This document shows, one piece after another, positions 16,018-23,943 of a stretch of 64,000 nucleotides of DNA. The stretch is from an uncultured Rhodospirillaceae bacterium (lineage in GTDB: Bacteria; Pseudomonadota; Alphaproteobacteria; UBA8366). Each line of letters begins with the position of its first letter. The first letter of the stretch is position 1. The notes under the pieces are model-generated. The model was not told where the DNA came from, did no database searches, and saw only the letters and a program-made list of their open reading frames with translations. The translations under genes were made by a program, and so were the position numbers. The DNA is taken from positions 1 through 64,000 of the forward strand of contig CAJWLM010000003.1 in NCBI GenBank assembly GCA_913043025.1. Direction: 5' to 3'.

Positions 16018-18011
16018 CACAGCCTATCAAGGCCGATATTTACGAAATTCTGAAGTAACCCTTTTGGATATTCTAACGTCAAATAATACGCGAGGACACC
16101 CAAGAAAATCGTAAATGATAGCGCACAAATTAAGGCTCCCAAATGAGTCCGTTCGGCCTTCAACTTGGTAAACAAGTATATATAAACTGCAACTCCAATC
16201 TCAAATCCGAACACGGCACACAAGGCGAGCATGCCAACAAGCCAAAGCAGATGATATTCGTTCGTTCGTTTATCTTCGTGATCACCGAAATCTTCAAGTT
16301 CGGAGTCAAAGAAATGAGTTGCTGGCTTTTTACCAAACCCTATTTGTAAACCCAGAGGCAACAGCAGTAGCAATGCCAGGAAAGTTACAAATTGAGGATA
16401 GAAGCGCGTTAAGTCTTCTTTGTATAAGCTGTTGACGAACATCATCGCAACCCACGCTACCAAAACACCGTAAAACACTAATTGGGGAGCTTTATTTTTG
16501 TGGGTATGTGGACCGTCCTCAGCAAGACTCACCGGGCGAGGCTTATATTTGATGCAGGCGAATACAGAGAGCAGTATCAAAATGACCATAACAATCACAA
16601 TTGGTCGTTCGAAGAAAGAAAACCCGTAGACGGTGTATGTCTCGTAAACACCTTGCTCAACCTGCTTAGATAAAACAAAGCCAATCAGTAAAGCAGGGCG
16701 CGGCCAACCAAACCGCTTCATGTAAACACCAAGAGTGCCTACGATAAATAACATTAGAAGATCACCCCAATGACGGGTTGCCTGAAACGCAGCAAAATAA
16801 ATCAAACCCATCATGAATGGCGCAATTAAGGAATAACGAATAGTCGTCAACAATGCTATTTGATTTGCAAAAAATACACAGAAGCCAGCACCAAAGACGT
16901 TAGCGAGCGCCACGGACCAGATCATCACATACACCAGATCAAGCTGCTCCGTTACCATTTCTACACCGGGCTCGATGCCTATCAGAACGAAACCACCTAT
17001 TAAGATGGCCATGCTCCCAGAGCCTGGAATGCCAAATAACAATGTTGGCACTAACGCCCCACCTTCCTTGGCATTATTTGCTGATTCTGGTGCAATCACG
17101 CCACGAACATCGCCGGTGCCGTAATCGTCTTTGCGGTCGGTTGTTTGGATAGCATGACCATAAGCAATCCAATCGACTACCGAACCACCTAGACCCGGCA
17201 TTGCTCCAACTATGCAACCAATCACACAGCAACGAGTTGAGAGCCACCAATTTTGTGCCCAATCTTTGACACCCTGCACCCATCCACCCTGTGCCCGCAG
17301 GTCACCTGACTTCGAGATAGTCTGGCTCCGGCGTAATAAATCAATTATCTCGGGCATTGCAAACATGCCGAGACCAACGATTACCAACTTCACATTATCG
17401 AGAAAATAACCAGTATCAAGATCAAGAAAATCAAGCCGCAGCTCCGCCGTCATGGGCGCCGGACCTATAATTTTTACCATGAAACCCATCACGCATGCGA
17501 AAAGCCCTTTCCAAGCGTTGTCACCTGTGAGCATACCAATCATGGTGAGTGCCAAAACAATTAGCATCAATTGTTCAGAAAAACCCATCGCTAGGATCAA
17601 TGGTATGGCATAAAAAACAGCCACCGATAATACCAACGCTCCGAAGATACCACCATACATCGATGATATGAAAGCCGCCGAAAGGGCGCGTGCCGCCTCC
17701 CCCTTTTTCGACATAGGGAAACCATCCATGACAGTAGCCTGTGAGCTTGAGGTGCCTGGTATGCCCATCAGCACCGACGGAAACGTGTCTGAGGTTGCGG
17801 TAACAGATTGCAGACCTATCATCATTGCCAGCGCAATGGATGGATCAGCCCCAAAAAGAAAGGGCAGAATAAGCGACAAACCAGCGACACCACCAAGACC
17901 TGGCAATATTCCGACTACAAGCCCGAGGAAAACCCCCCCGCAAAGAGCAATTAGATGCCCCAGAGTAAACAACCTGGTAAACGCTGTTAAAACCGCTTCT
18001 TCGATGGACAT
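16008..18011 (-). CDS. Fused TctA-TctB tripartite tricarboxylate transporter permease, copy 1
   Basis: The 667-residue product joins a large TctA permease (about 1-500, some 11-12 membrane segments) with a TctB-like small membrane domain (about 510-667, 4 segments). In classical systems these are separate proteins of about 500 and 150 residues. Conserved TctA segments such as GILPGLGG, VLMGIPGTSSSQATVMDG and LLFGIPGSGSMAIL are intact. With TctC it would form a secondary, ion-driven importer of carboxylates. It is the last gene of a leftward tctC-tctAB-tctAB series, 129 bases after copy 2. The TctA halves of the two copies are nearly identical in many stretches, while the TctB halves differ more. 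Confidence 0.9.
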   Translation of the reverse strand: MSIEEAVLTAFTRLFTLGHLIALCGGVFLGLVVGILPGLGGVAGLSLILPFLFGADPSIALAMMIGLQSVTATSDTFPSVLMGIPGTSSSQATVMDGFPMSKKGEAARALSAAFISSMYGGIFGALVLSVAVFYAIPLILAMGFSEQLMLIVLALTMIGMLTGDNAWKGLFACVMGFMVKIIGPAPMTAELRLDFLDLDTGYFLDNVKLVIVGLGMFAMPEIIDLLRRSQTISKSGDLRAQGGWVQGVKDWAQNWWLSTRCCVIGCIVGAMPGLGGSVVDWIAYGHAIQTTDRKDDYGTGDVRGVIAPESANNAKEGGALVPTLLFGIPGSGSMAILIGGFVLIGIEPGVEMVTEQLDLVYVMIWSVALANVFGAGFCVFFANQIALLTTIRYSLIAPFMMGLIYFAAFQATRHWGDLLMLFIVGTLGVYMKRFGWPRPALLIGFVLSKQVEQGVYETYTVYGFSFFERPIVIVMVILILLSVFACIKYKPRPVSLAEDGPHTHKNKAPQLVFYGVLVAWVAMMFVNSLYKEDLTRFYPQFVTFLALLLLLPLGLQIGFGKKPATHFFDSELEDFGDHEDKRTNEYHLLWLVGMLALCAVFGFEIGVAVYIYLFTKLKAERTHLGALICALSFTIFLGVLAYYLTLEYPKGLLQNFVNIGLDRLWRG

Positions 18012-18140
18012 AGTCAGACACCTTCTTAAACTGTGCTACCGCGCTAGGGATTATGGGGTCTATATATCAAGAGCCCTGGCCCGAAACCAATAAAAATGGA
18101 ATAGCGGAACAGGGCCCTTTTAAAAAATACTAAATCCTGA

Positions 18141-20153
18141 TTAACCTCGCCAGAGAGAGTCTAACCCATAATCAAATAGGTAATTCTGGATAAAACCTTT
18201 CGGATACTCAAGCGTTAGATAATTCGCCAATAAGCCAAGAAATGCGACAAATATTAGGCCGCAAATTATACTCTTTGCATGAGACAGCTCAGCCTTTACT
18301 CTCACAAAAGAGTAAATGAAAAGTCCCACTCCAATCTCAAAACCGAATACTGCGGAAACAGCTAGCATTCCTAATAACCACATAAGATAGTGTTCCGCAG
18401 ACCGGGAAACAAAGCCATCCGCTTCAGGCACTGGCTCTCTTTCATTGTCGTAAAGATCTTTGGTAGGTTGTTTGGCTCGATGGAGTTTAAAGCCTAATGG
18501 AACCATGAAAATCATTGCCAACCAAAATGTGAAGACAGGAAATAGCTTTGTTAGCTCAGGTTTTTGCAAGCCATCAACAAACATAACAGTCAGACAGATC
18601 ATCAATATCCAATAAAAGATAAGTTGTGGACTTTTCTGCAAGTGTGTATGGGGACTGGTTTCGGTCATATTTGGTGTTGCAGGTTTAAAGCGCGCTGCGG
18701 CAATAATGGAAGCTATGGTCAAAGCAATCAAAACAAGCACAATCGGCTTTGTGAACATGTTTATCCCGTGCACCGTGTAGGTTAGATATACGCCTTTCTC
18801 CACCTTATCAGCAAGTACAAAACCTATAAGCAAAGCTGGCCGTGGCCAACCAAACCGTTTCATATAAACGCCGAGTGTGCCTAATACCATCAACAGCAAT
18901 AGGTCGCCCCAATGCCGAGTTGCTTGAAAAGCGGCAAAAAATATTAAACCAAACATGAAGGGTGCGACCAACGAGTAGCGAATTGTTGTGAGCTTTGCGA
19001 TTTGATTAGCGAAAAACACGCACGTTCCTGCTCCAATCACATTTGCGAGACCAACAGACCAAATCATAACATAAACAAGATCAAGCTGCTCAGTGACCAT
19101 CTCAACACCCGGTTCAATTCCTATCAGGACGAAACCACCAAGCAATATTGCCATGGAACCAGATCCAGGGATGCCGAATAGGAGCGTAGGCACAAGTGCT
19201 CCACCCTCTTTCGCATTGTTAGCCGACTCTGGCGCAATAACACCGCGCACGTCACCAGTACCATAATCGTCTTTACGATCCGTGGATTGGATGGCATGGC
19301 CGTAAGCAATCCAATCAATAACCGAACCACCTAGACCCGGCAACGCACCTACGAGACAGCCGATAGCTGCACAGCGTAACGACAACCACCAATTCTGAAG
19401 CCAGTCTTTAACGCCACGCAACCAGCCTCCTTTAGATCCAAGAACACCACTTTTGGAAATGGTTAAATTCCGCCGCAATAAGTCGACTATTTCGGGAAGG
19501 GCAAACATGGCGAGGCCGACCACCACCAATTTTACAGTATCAAGAAGATAGCCACTGCCAAAATCGAGAAACCCTAATCTAAGTTCGGCGGTCATTGGTG
19601 CAGGCCCTAGAACTGCAAGCGCAAGCCCGAGAACGCATGCAGCGAGGCCTTTCATTACACTAGTCCCGGTAAGCATACCTATCATAGTGAGAGCGAGTAC
19701 AATTAGCATCAATTGCTCAGAGAAGCCCATGGCAAGTATTAATGGGATCGCAAAGAAAACAGCAACTGAGAGGACTACCGCACCAAATATTCCACCAAAC
19801 ATCGATGAAATAAATGCTGCCGACAGTGCTCTTGCAGCTTCACCCCGCTTCGACATCGGGAAGCCATCCATAACTGTTGCCTGAGAACTAGCAGTGCCTG
19901 GAATGCCCATCAATACCGATGGAAATGTATCAGATGTTGCTGTCACTGATTGAAGGCCGATCATCATGGCAAGCGCTAGAGAGGGTTCGACACCGAACAA
20001 AAACGGCAAAATAAGAGACAACCCGGCAGTTCCCCCGAGACCTGGTAGAATACCAACCGATAAACCTAAGAATACGCCCCCCGCTAGGGCTGCAACGTGA
20101 CTCAAAGTAAATATTTGCGATAACGCTGCCAGCGCGGCTTGCTCTATTGAAAT
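18141..20153 (-). CDS. Fused TctA-TctB tripartite tricarboxylate transporter permease, copy 2 (probable ATT start)
   Basis: The 670-residue product has the same TctA (about 1-500) plus TctB (about 510-670) fusion as its neighbour. The paralog begins MSIEEAVLTAF; here the gap-free equivalent is ATT followed by SIEQAALAAL, with a strong GGGGAGGG site exactly 7 bases upstream and an in-frame TAA shortly before it. No ATG, GTG or TTG lies between. The first conventional start, TTG at 20105, would remove 16 conserved residues and has no ribosome site. I therefore place the start at ATT 20153. It follows tctC after a terminator, so its expression is probably lower than that of the binding protein. 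Confidence 0.85.
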   Translation of the reverse strand: MSIEQAALAALSQIFTLSHVAALAGGVFLGLSVGILPGLGGTAGLSLILPFLFGVEPSLALAMMIGLQSVTATSDTFPSVLMGIPGTASSQATVMDGFPMSKRGEAARALSAAFISSMFGGIFGAVVLSVAVFFAIPLILAMGFSEQLMLIVLALTMIGMLTGTSVMKGLAACVLGLALAVLGPAPMTAELRLGFLDFGSGYLLDTVKLVVVGLAMFALPEIVDLLRRNLTISKSGVLGSKGGWLRGVKDWLQNWWLSLRCAAIGCLVGALPGLGGSVIDWIAYGHAIQSTDRKDDYGTGDVRGVIAPESANNAKEGGALVPTLLFGIPGSGSMAILLGGFVLIGIEPGVEMVTEQLDLVYVMIWSVGLANVIGAGTCVFFANQIAKLTTIRYSLVAPFMFGLIFFAAFQATRHWGDLLLLMVLGTLGVYMKRFGWPRPALLIGFVLADKVEKGVYLTYTVHGINMFTKPIVLVLIALTIASIIAAARFKPATPNMTETSPHTHLQKSPQLIFYWILMICLTVMFVDGLQKPELTKLFPVFTFWLAMIFMVPLGFKLHRAKQPTKDLYDNEREPVPEADGFVSRSAEHYLMWLLGMLAVSAVFGFEIGVGLFIYSFVRVKAELSHAKSIICGLIFVAFLGLLANYLTLEYPKGFIQNYLFDYGLDSLWRG

Positions 20154-20160
20154 CGGACCA

Positions 20161-20168
20161 CCCTCCCC
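20161..20168 (-). promoter_or_regulatory. Ribosome binding site deciding the ATT start of tctAB copy 2
   Basis: GGGGAGGG on the minus strand sits 7 bases before ATT at 20153. It is the only strong Shine-Dalgarno element in the gap and matches the start predicted from the paralog alignment. Confidence 0.7.
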
Positions 20169-20238
20169 ATTAGCGACTTACTGAAAACGACTTCCAACTG
20201 AAAATTTTACAACATTAAAATATATAAAAGAAATCTAT

Positions 20239-20274
20239 AAAAAAGTGGGACCGGCCCTACAATAGGCCGGTCCC
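20239..20274 (-). terminator. Rho-independent terminator between tctC and tctAB
   Basis: A perfect 10-base stem (GGGACCGGCC with GGCCGGTCCC), an 8-base loop and a run of six T on the minus strand lie 10 bases after the tctC stop. It should end most tctC transcripts and let only some readthrough reach the permease genes, a usual way to make binding protein in excess. Confidence 0.88.
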
Positions 20275-20284
20275 CCTTATCAGT

Positions 20285-21367
20285 TTATTTACCGAATTTT
20301 TTAATCAACCAAGCATCCATCCACTTCTTACCCTCGGGACTCATGCTAGTCGCAAACTTAATTATGTTCTGAGCATCTCCACCAAATGAATGCGGATATT
20401 TACCCATGTCCTTTTTTATGAAATCCAAGAACTTTGGGTCCTTATAGATTTTCTTAAAGGTAGCAACATAAGTGTCGTAGACATCCTTCGATGCATCTCC
20501 CGGCAGAGCCATTGATTTAGATGCACTTACGCCCATTGCGATAAAGTTCTTCATAACTTCCCAATGAACACCAGATGGCTTTTTACCATTAACAGCTTCG
20601 TAAGCTTCAGCCACACTTGGAGTTTCATCGCCTAGATATGGATCTTTGACAACTTTGCCTGACGGCAGAAGTAGGCCAAGGTTCATGAGAGGTGTAACGG
20701 TGCCCTTCTTGATCCACTTCGTGACAGATTTGTTGTATTTGGCGGCACTGTCATAGTTGATGTTAAGCTCACCACGCAATATTGCCTTGCGCTGTTTACC
20801 TGTCGAAAGACCAAAAACTGGCTTAGGGAAATATCCAAGAAGGTCAAAGGCCAAAAAGGCACGAAGTTCAGCCGAGGTTTTGTTTTTGGCACCGAAAACA
20901 AGATTCGCTTTCCGGAGAGCCATTACATCAGCCTTAGCACCTTTATTCTTGATCCCAGTCTGGTCTGACCGAGCATAGAATGCAGTCCCTAATGGGTTCG
21001 CGACAACTACCTTCCAGCTATTAGGATTATATTTGACTTTGTTCCCACCAAAAAGAAAGCTGGTCAAAGTCGATGTCGAGACGGTTAGAATAGTAAGACC
21101 GTCACCTTTTTGCTTCTGGAAATAGTTTGCACCAAGGATTGAGCTACCGCCTGGCTTGTTGAGAACAACAACCTTGGGATTTCCTGGCAGATATTGTTGT
21201 AGAAATGGTTGCCAGGTGCGACCGTAACGGCTTGCACCGCCACCCTCTTTAAAGGGAACGATAATTGTTACGGTTTTGCCGCTGAAGTCAGCAGCTGACA
21301 CCGCAATTGGTGCCATAGCGAGGCCTCCGCCCAAAGCGGCGGCGGCCATGATCTTACGTAAAGACAT
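20285..21367 (-). CDS. TctC/Bug-family tripartite tricarboxylate transporter binding protein
   Basis: The 360-residue product has a clear signal peptide (basic start, hydrophobic core, VSA-A cleavage at about residue 26). A Bug/TctC-like domain follows, with the early strand VTIIVPFKEGGGASRYGRTW and the NKPGGSS turn that contacts carboxylate ligands in the family. It is periplasmic and delivers a carboxylate to the TctAB permeases encoded downstream. An AGGGAGG site lies 7 bases before the ATG. It is longer than most Bug proteins (about 320), with an extended C-terminal part. The ligand cannot be told from sequence. Confidence 0.87.
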   Translation of the reverse strand: MSLRKIMAAAALGGGLAMAPIAVSAADFSGKTVTIIVPFKEGGGASRYGRTWQPFLQQYLPGNPKVVVLNKPGGSSILGANYFQKQKGDGLTILTVSTSTLTSFLFGGNKVKYNPNSWKVVVANPLGTAFYARSDQTGIKNKGAKADVMALRKANLVFGAKNKTSAELRAFLAFDLLGYFPKPVFGLSTGKQRKAILRGELNINYDSAAKYNKSVTKWIKKGTVTPLMNLGLLLPSGKVVKDPYLGDETPSVAEAYEAVNGKKPSGVHWEVMKNFIAMGVSASKSMALPGDASKDVYDTYVATFKKIYKDPKFLDFIKKDMGKYPHSFGGDAQNIIKFATSMSPEGKKWMDAWLIKKFGK

Positions 21368-21692
21368 ATTTATGCCTCCCTAAAACTACCGCGGGCAGGC
21401 CCTTCGCCATCATGGCAAAAGATGAATACACCGATTATAATGACTATTTTTATTTAACAGTCCATTATACCCAATAAAATCCACCGGCAACCCTCCCTTA
21501 GGCTGATGAAATTGCCGCTGATATCTATTGTTTTGCCTATCAAAGTGTAAGTCAAGCAGGGATTTCAACAGACCCACTAACAAATCCCTAAATTAGTACC
21601 ATGAACTCACTACAACCCGCGGCTACAGACCTTTTCCTGACCAATATGATTATTTCGTTCTAAGCAAATTGGTTTCTTTTGACTGCACCGCT
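21368..21692. other. Intergenic region upstream of tctC
   Basis: These 325 bases separate the GSA-like gene's 3' end from tctC, both leftward. No gene was found. The part near tctC holds two TATAAT-type hexamers on the minus strand (complements at 21464-21469 and 21434-21439). The rest is AT-rich with nothing I can name. Confidence 0.5.
21464..21490 (-). promoter_or_regulatory. Candidate sigma-70 promoter of the tct operon
   Basis: On the minus strand TTGCCG (21485-21490) is followed after 15 bases by a perfect TATAAT (21464-21469), about 100 bases before the tctC start. The spacer is two bases short of ideal. A second TATAAT at 21434-21439 could serve as an alternative. Confidence 0.5.
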
Positions 21693-22985
21693 CTACCCAC
21701 GAGTGATGGCTTTACAAGCTGCATCTAGAGCTAAAACACTTTCCTCTAAATCTTCATTTGTGTGGGCCGCGGAAACGAAACGCCTCGTATTTGGCATAAC
21801 AAATACTCCTTCACGGCTAAGCGCAAGATCTAGCAATTCTGTTTTTAACATATCAGACGCCAAAAAATCCGCATAATCAACTGGCTCATGGCACCCTGAA
21901 AAAAACTGCCACCAAGATTCACTTCCTATCACTCTTATTCCAAGTCCATGCTGATCCAAAACCTCTTGAAATGCCGAGCGCAGGGCATCCCCCTTTGCGC
22001 GCAAATCGTCGTAAGGGTTGAGATCCCTTAATGTCTGCAAACAAGCTAATCCTGCTGCCGCACTTAATGGATTTCCGTGTAGCGTGCCGCTTATGGCTAT
22101 GCCCTTGCTATCTCCCGTGACACCGGGGTTCCCATTGAGCAAAATATCCTCCCGCCCTGCCACCGCACCGAGCGCCATGCCACCGCCCATCACCTTGCCA
22201 TAACAAGCAATGTCTGGTGTTACCCCAAAAGCCTCCTGTGCACCCCCGTAAGCAAGCCGAAAGCCTGTCACCACTTCATCAAAGATAAGAAGAACATTGG
22301 CCTCATCGCAAAGATTTTTTAGGCCTGTTAAAAACCCGCTCCGAGGAAATATTACTCGCTGCACCGGTTCCAGCATTACAGCTGCTAACTGGTCCTTATG
22401 CTCTTTTATTATTCTTGCCGCAGCATCAATGTCATTGAATGGAGCAACCATTACTGTCTCTTGTACACCACTGGGAATCCCAAGTGCATCCGGCTGTCCT
22501 CCCGGATAATTAGATGCCGCCTTTGGCGCCACACTTAGATTTGAATAATCATGGTTACCGTGATATCCACCCTCGAATTTTAATATAAGATCACGCCCAG
22601 TGTGTGCACGCGCTAACCGCATGGCGTAATAGGTAGACTCCGAACCTGTTGTGGTAAAAATTACCCTTTCAGCGCAGGGCACCGCCTTGATCATTTCTTC
22701 AGCGAGATCAAGCGCTTTGTCGTTTACCAAACCAAAAAAATGCGTCCCCTTAGCAGACTGTTCCTGAACGGCTGTGACAATAGCGGGATGCGCGTGACCA
22801 AGTATCAGAGCCCCAGCACCACCCACATAATCAATTCGCCATCTTCCGTCGGTTCCAAGAACACGAGAACCTTTTCCTTCACAAATCACAAAATTTACAT
22901 CTGACGGAAGAGCATTCTTTGTCATACGTCCTCCCGGGAATAAACTTTGCAACTGGTCTTCGGTCGCCCGAGAAATGTCAGACAT
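21693..22985 (-). CDS. Glutamate-1-semialdehyde aminomutase-like class III aminotransferase
   Basis: The 430-residue product is a class III PLP enzyme close in layout to HemL. It has TGSES near 113-117 for phosphate contact, YHGNHD at 141-146, FDEV with PLP-ring Asp236, and GKVMGGG with Schiff-base Lys263. I chose ATG 22985, spaced 9 bases from GGAT; the upstream TTG at 22994 is less likely. HemL converts glutamate-1-semialdehyde to 5-aminolevulinate, but most alphaproteobacteria make 5-aminolevulinate through HemA/ALAS. A catabolic aminotransferase or aminomutase role near the transporter operon is therefore at least as likely. Confidence 0.82.
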   Translation of the reverse strand: MSDISRATEDQLQSLFPGGRMTKNALPSDVNFVICEGKGSRVLGTDGRWRIDYVGGAGALILGHAHPAIVTAVQEQSAKGTHFFGLVNDKALDLAEEMIKAVPCAERVIFTTTGSESTYYAMRLARAHTGRDLILKFEGGYHGNHDYSNLSVAPKAASNYPGGQPDALGIPSGVQETVMVAPFNDIDAAARIIKEHKDQLAAVMLEPVQRVIFPRSGFLTGLKNLCDEANVLLIFDEVVTGFRLAYGGAQEAFGVTPDIACYGKVMGGGMALGAVAGREDILLNGNPGVTGDSKGIAISGTLHGNPLSAAAGLACLQTLRDLNPYDDLRAKGDALRSAFQEVLDQHGLGIRVIGSESWWQFFSGCHEPVDYADFLASDMLKTELLDLALSREGVFVMPNTRRFVSAAHTNEDLEESVLALDAACKAITRG

Positions 22986-23014
22986 ATTTTCCAATCCTTT
23001 TCGTGTTTGAAAAA

Positions 23015-23665
23015 TCAGGATATTCGCTTACGCAGAAATGAGATTGCAGCATTCAGCTGACTCATCCGGTGAGTATCTCCGAATATCGCATCTGGGTGAT
23101 AAATTTGTGCGAGCATTCTGAAACGATTCTTGACATCGGCTCGAGTGGGTCTGGAGTGAGGGTGAAATCCGAGTACGTACAGTGCATCCGCCTTCGTTTC
23201 AATTCCACGCTCTATTGGTTGATATGAAATTGCACTAAGTGCACTCGTCAATCTCTTTATGTTTCCTTCCGCTGATTCTAAACGATCCTCGATGCGCGGA
23301 TGATTAATATCTTTCAAAACAACCTCCAAGGTGCCGGCATTAAGTGCCAAAGCCAGCCCCAGTGCTCTTCTAATATCAACAATTTCATAACCGGCTGGAA
23401 GCCGAACTTGCAATCTTGGCTTTCGCCGCCACGGCTTACCAGCGTTGATGCCAGTTTTAAGAATAACTTCTTCTCTGTCATTCGGCAAAGGTTCGCCTGG
23501 GTCTGGATAGGCTCGAATAGCTCCATTGGGGACAAGTAACATTACAGAACGGGCTATATCTGCAGTGTTTACTCCATTTACCTCGGCTAATGCTGCGACA
23601 GCGTCACGAAGCCCGGACGAACAGGGGACCACGTAAGATTTCTTGCTTTTCCCTTTGTGGGCCAT
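23015..23665 (-). CDS. J-domain protein of unknown role
   Basis: The product (216 residues from ATG 23665, 220 from 23677) ends in a J domain with an intact HPD motif (YHPDAIFGD, about 30 residues from the end), so it should stimulate an Hsp70 ATPase. The N-terminal 150 residues are unlike DnaJ: there is no Gly/Phe region or zinc finger. They include GLRDAVAALAEVNGV and LGLALAL segments that resemble a small helix-turn-helix or ribbon-helix-helix element. It lies between pheT and the GSA-like gene, all leftward, with 278 bases upstream that contain no gene. A client-specific DnaK co-chaperone is the likely role. Confidence 0.75.
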   Translation of the reverse strand: MAHKGKSKKSYVVPCSSGLRDAVAALAEVNGVNTADIARSVMLLVPNGAIRAYPDPGEPLPNDREEVILKTGINAGKPWRRKPRLQVRLPAGYEIVDIRRALGLALALNAGTLEVVLKDINHPRIEDRLESAEGNIKRLTSALSAISYQPIERGIETKADALYVLGFHPHSRPTRADVKNRFRMLAQIYHPDAIFGDTHRMSQLNAAISFLRKRIS

Positions 23666-23943
23666 TTCGAGTCCCATGCCTCAGCCAATATTTTAAATTT
23701 CCAGGCTCGCTGATTTCACCATGCACGTCCACAGAATTCAGGTCTTATTGGATAACTTCTTTGGAACCGGTAAGAAAATGAAACTCAATTTGACCCTTCT
23801 CCAAAAAATCCTCCCCTAAACTGGAAAGTCAACACAGTCGCTATGAGAAGATATCCTAACCTTCAAGTACATTCGTTTGTTCGCCCATCAAAAAAGAGCG
23901 TCGGCACAAAAAAATTCACGCATATGGCCGGCCTTGTTGTCAA

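Noticed and set aside
17668-18093. 141-codon plus-strand frame over the start of tctAB copy 1
   Set aside because: It is the complement of conserved TctA coding sequence and Pro/Arg-rich in a way typical of shadows.
21693-22985. Naming the class III PLP enzyme hemL
   Set aside because: The fold and motifs fit, but alphaproteobacteria usually make 5-aminolevulinate by the HemA/ALAS route and no haem genes are nearby.
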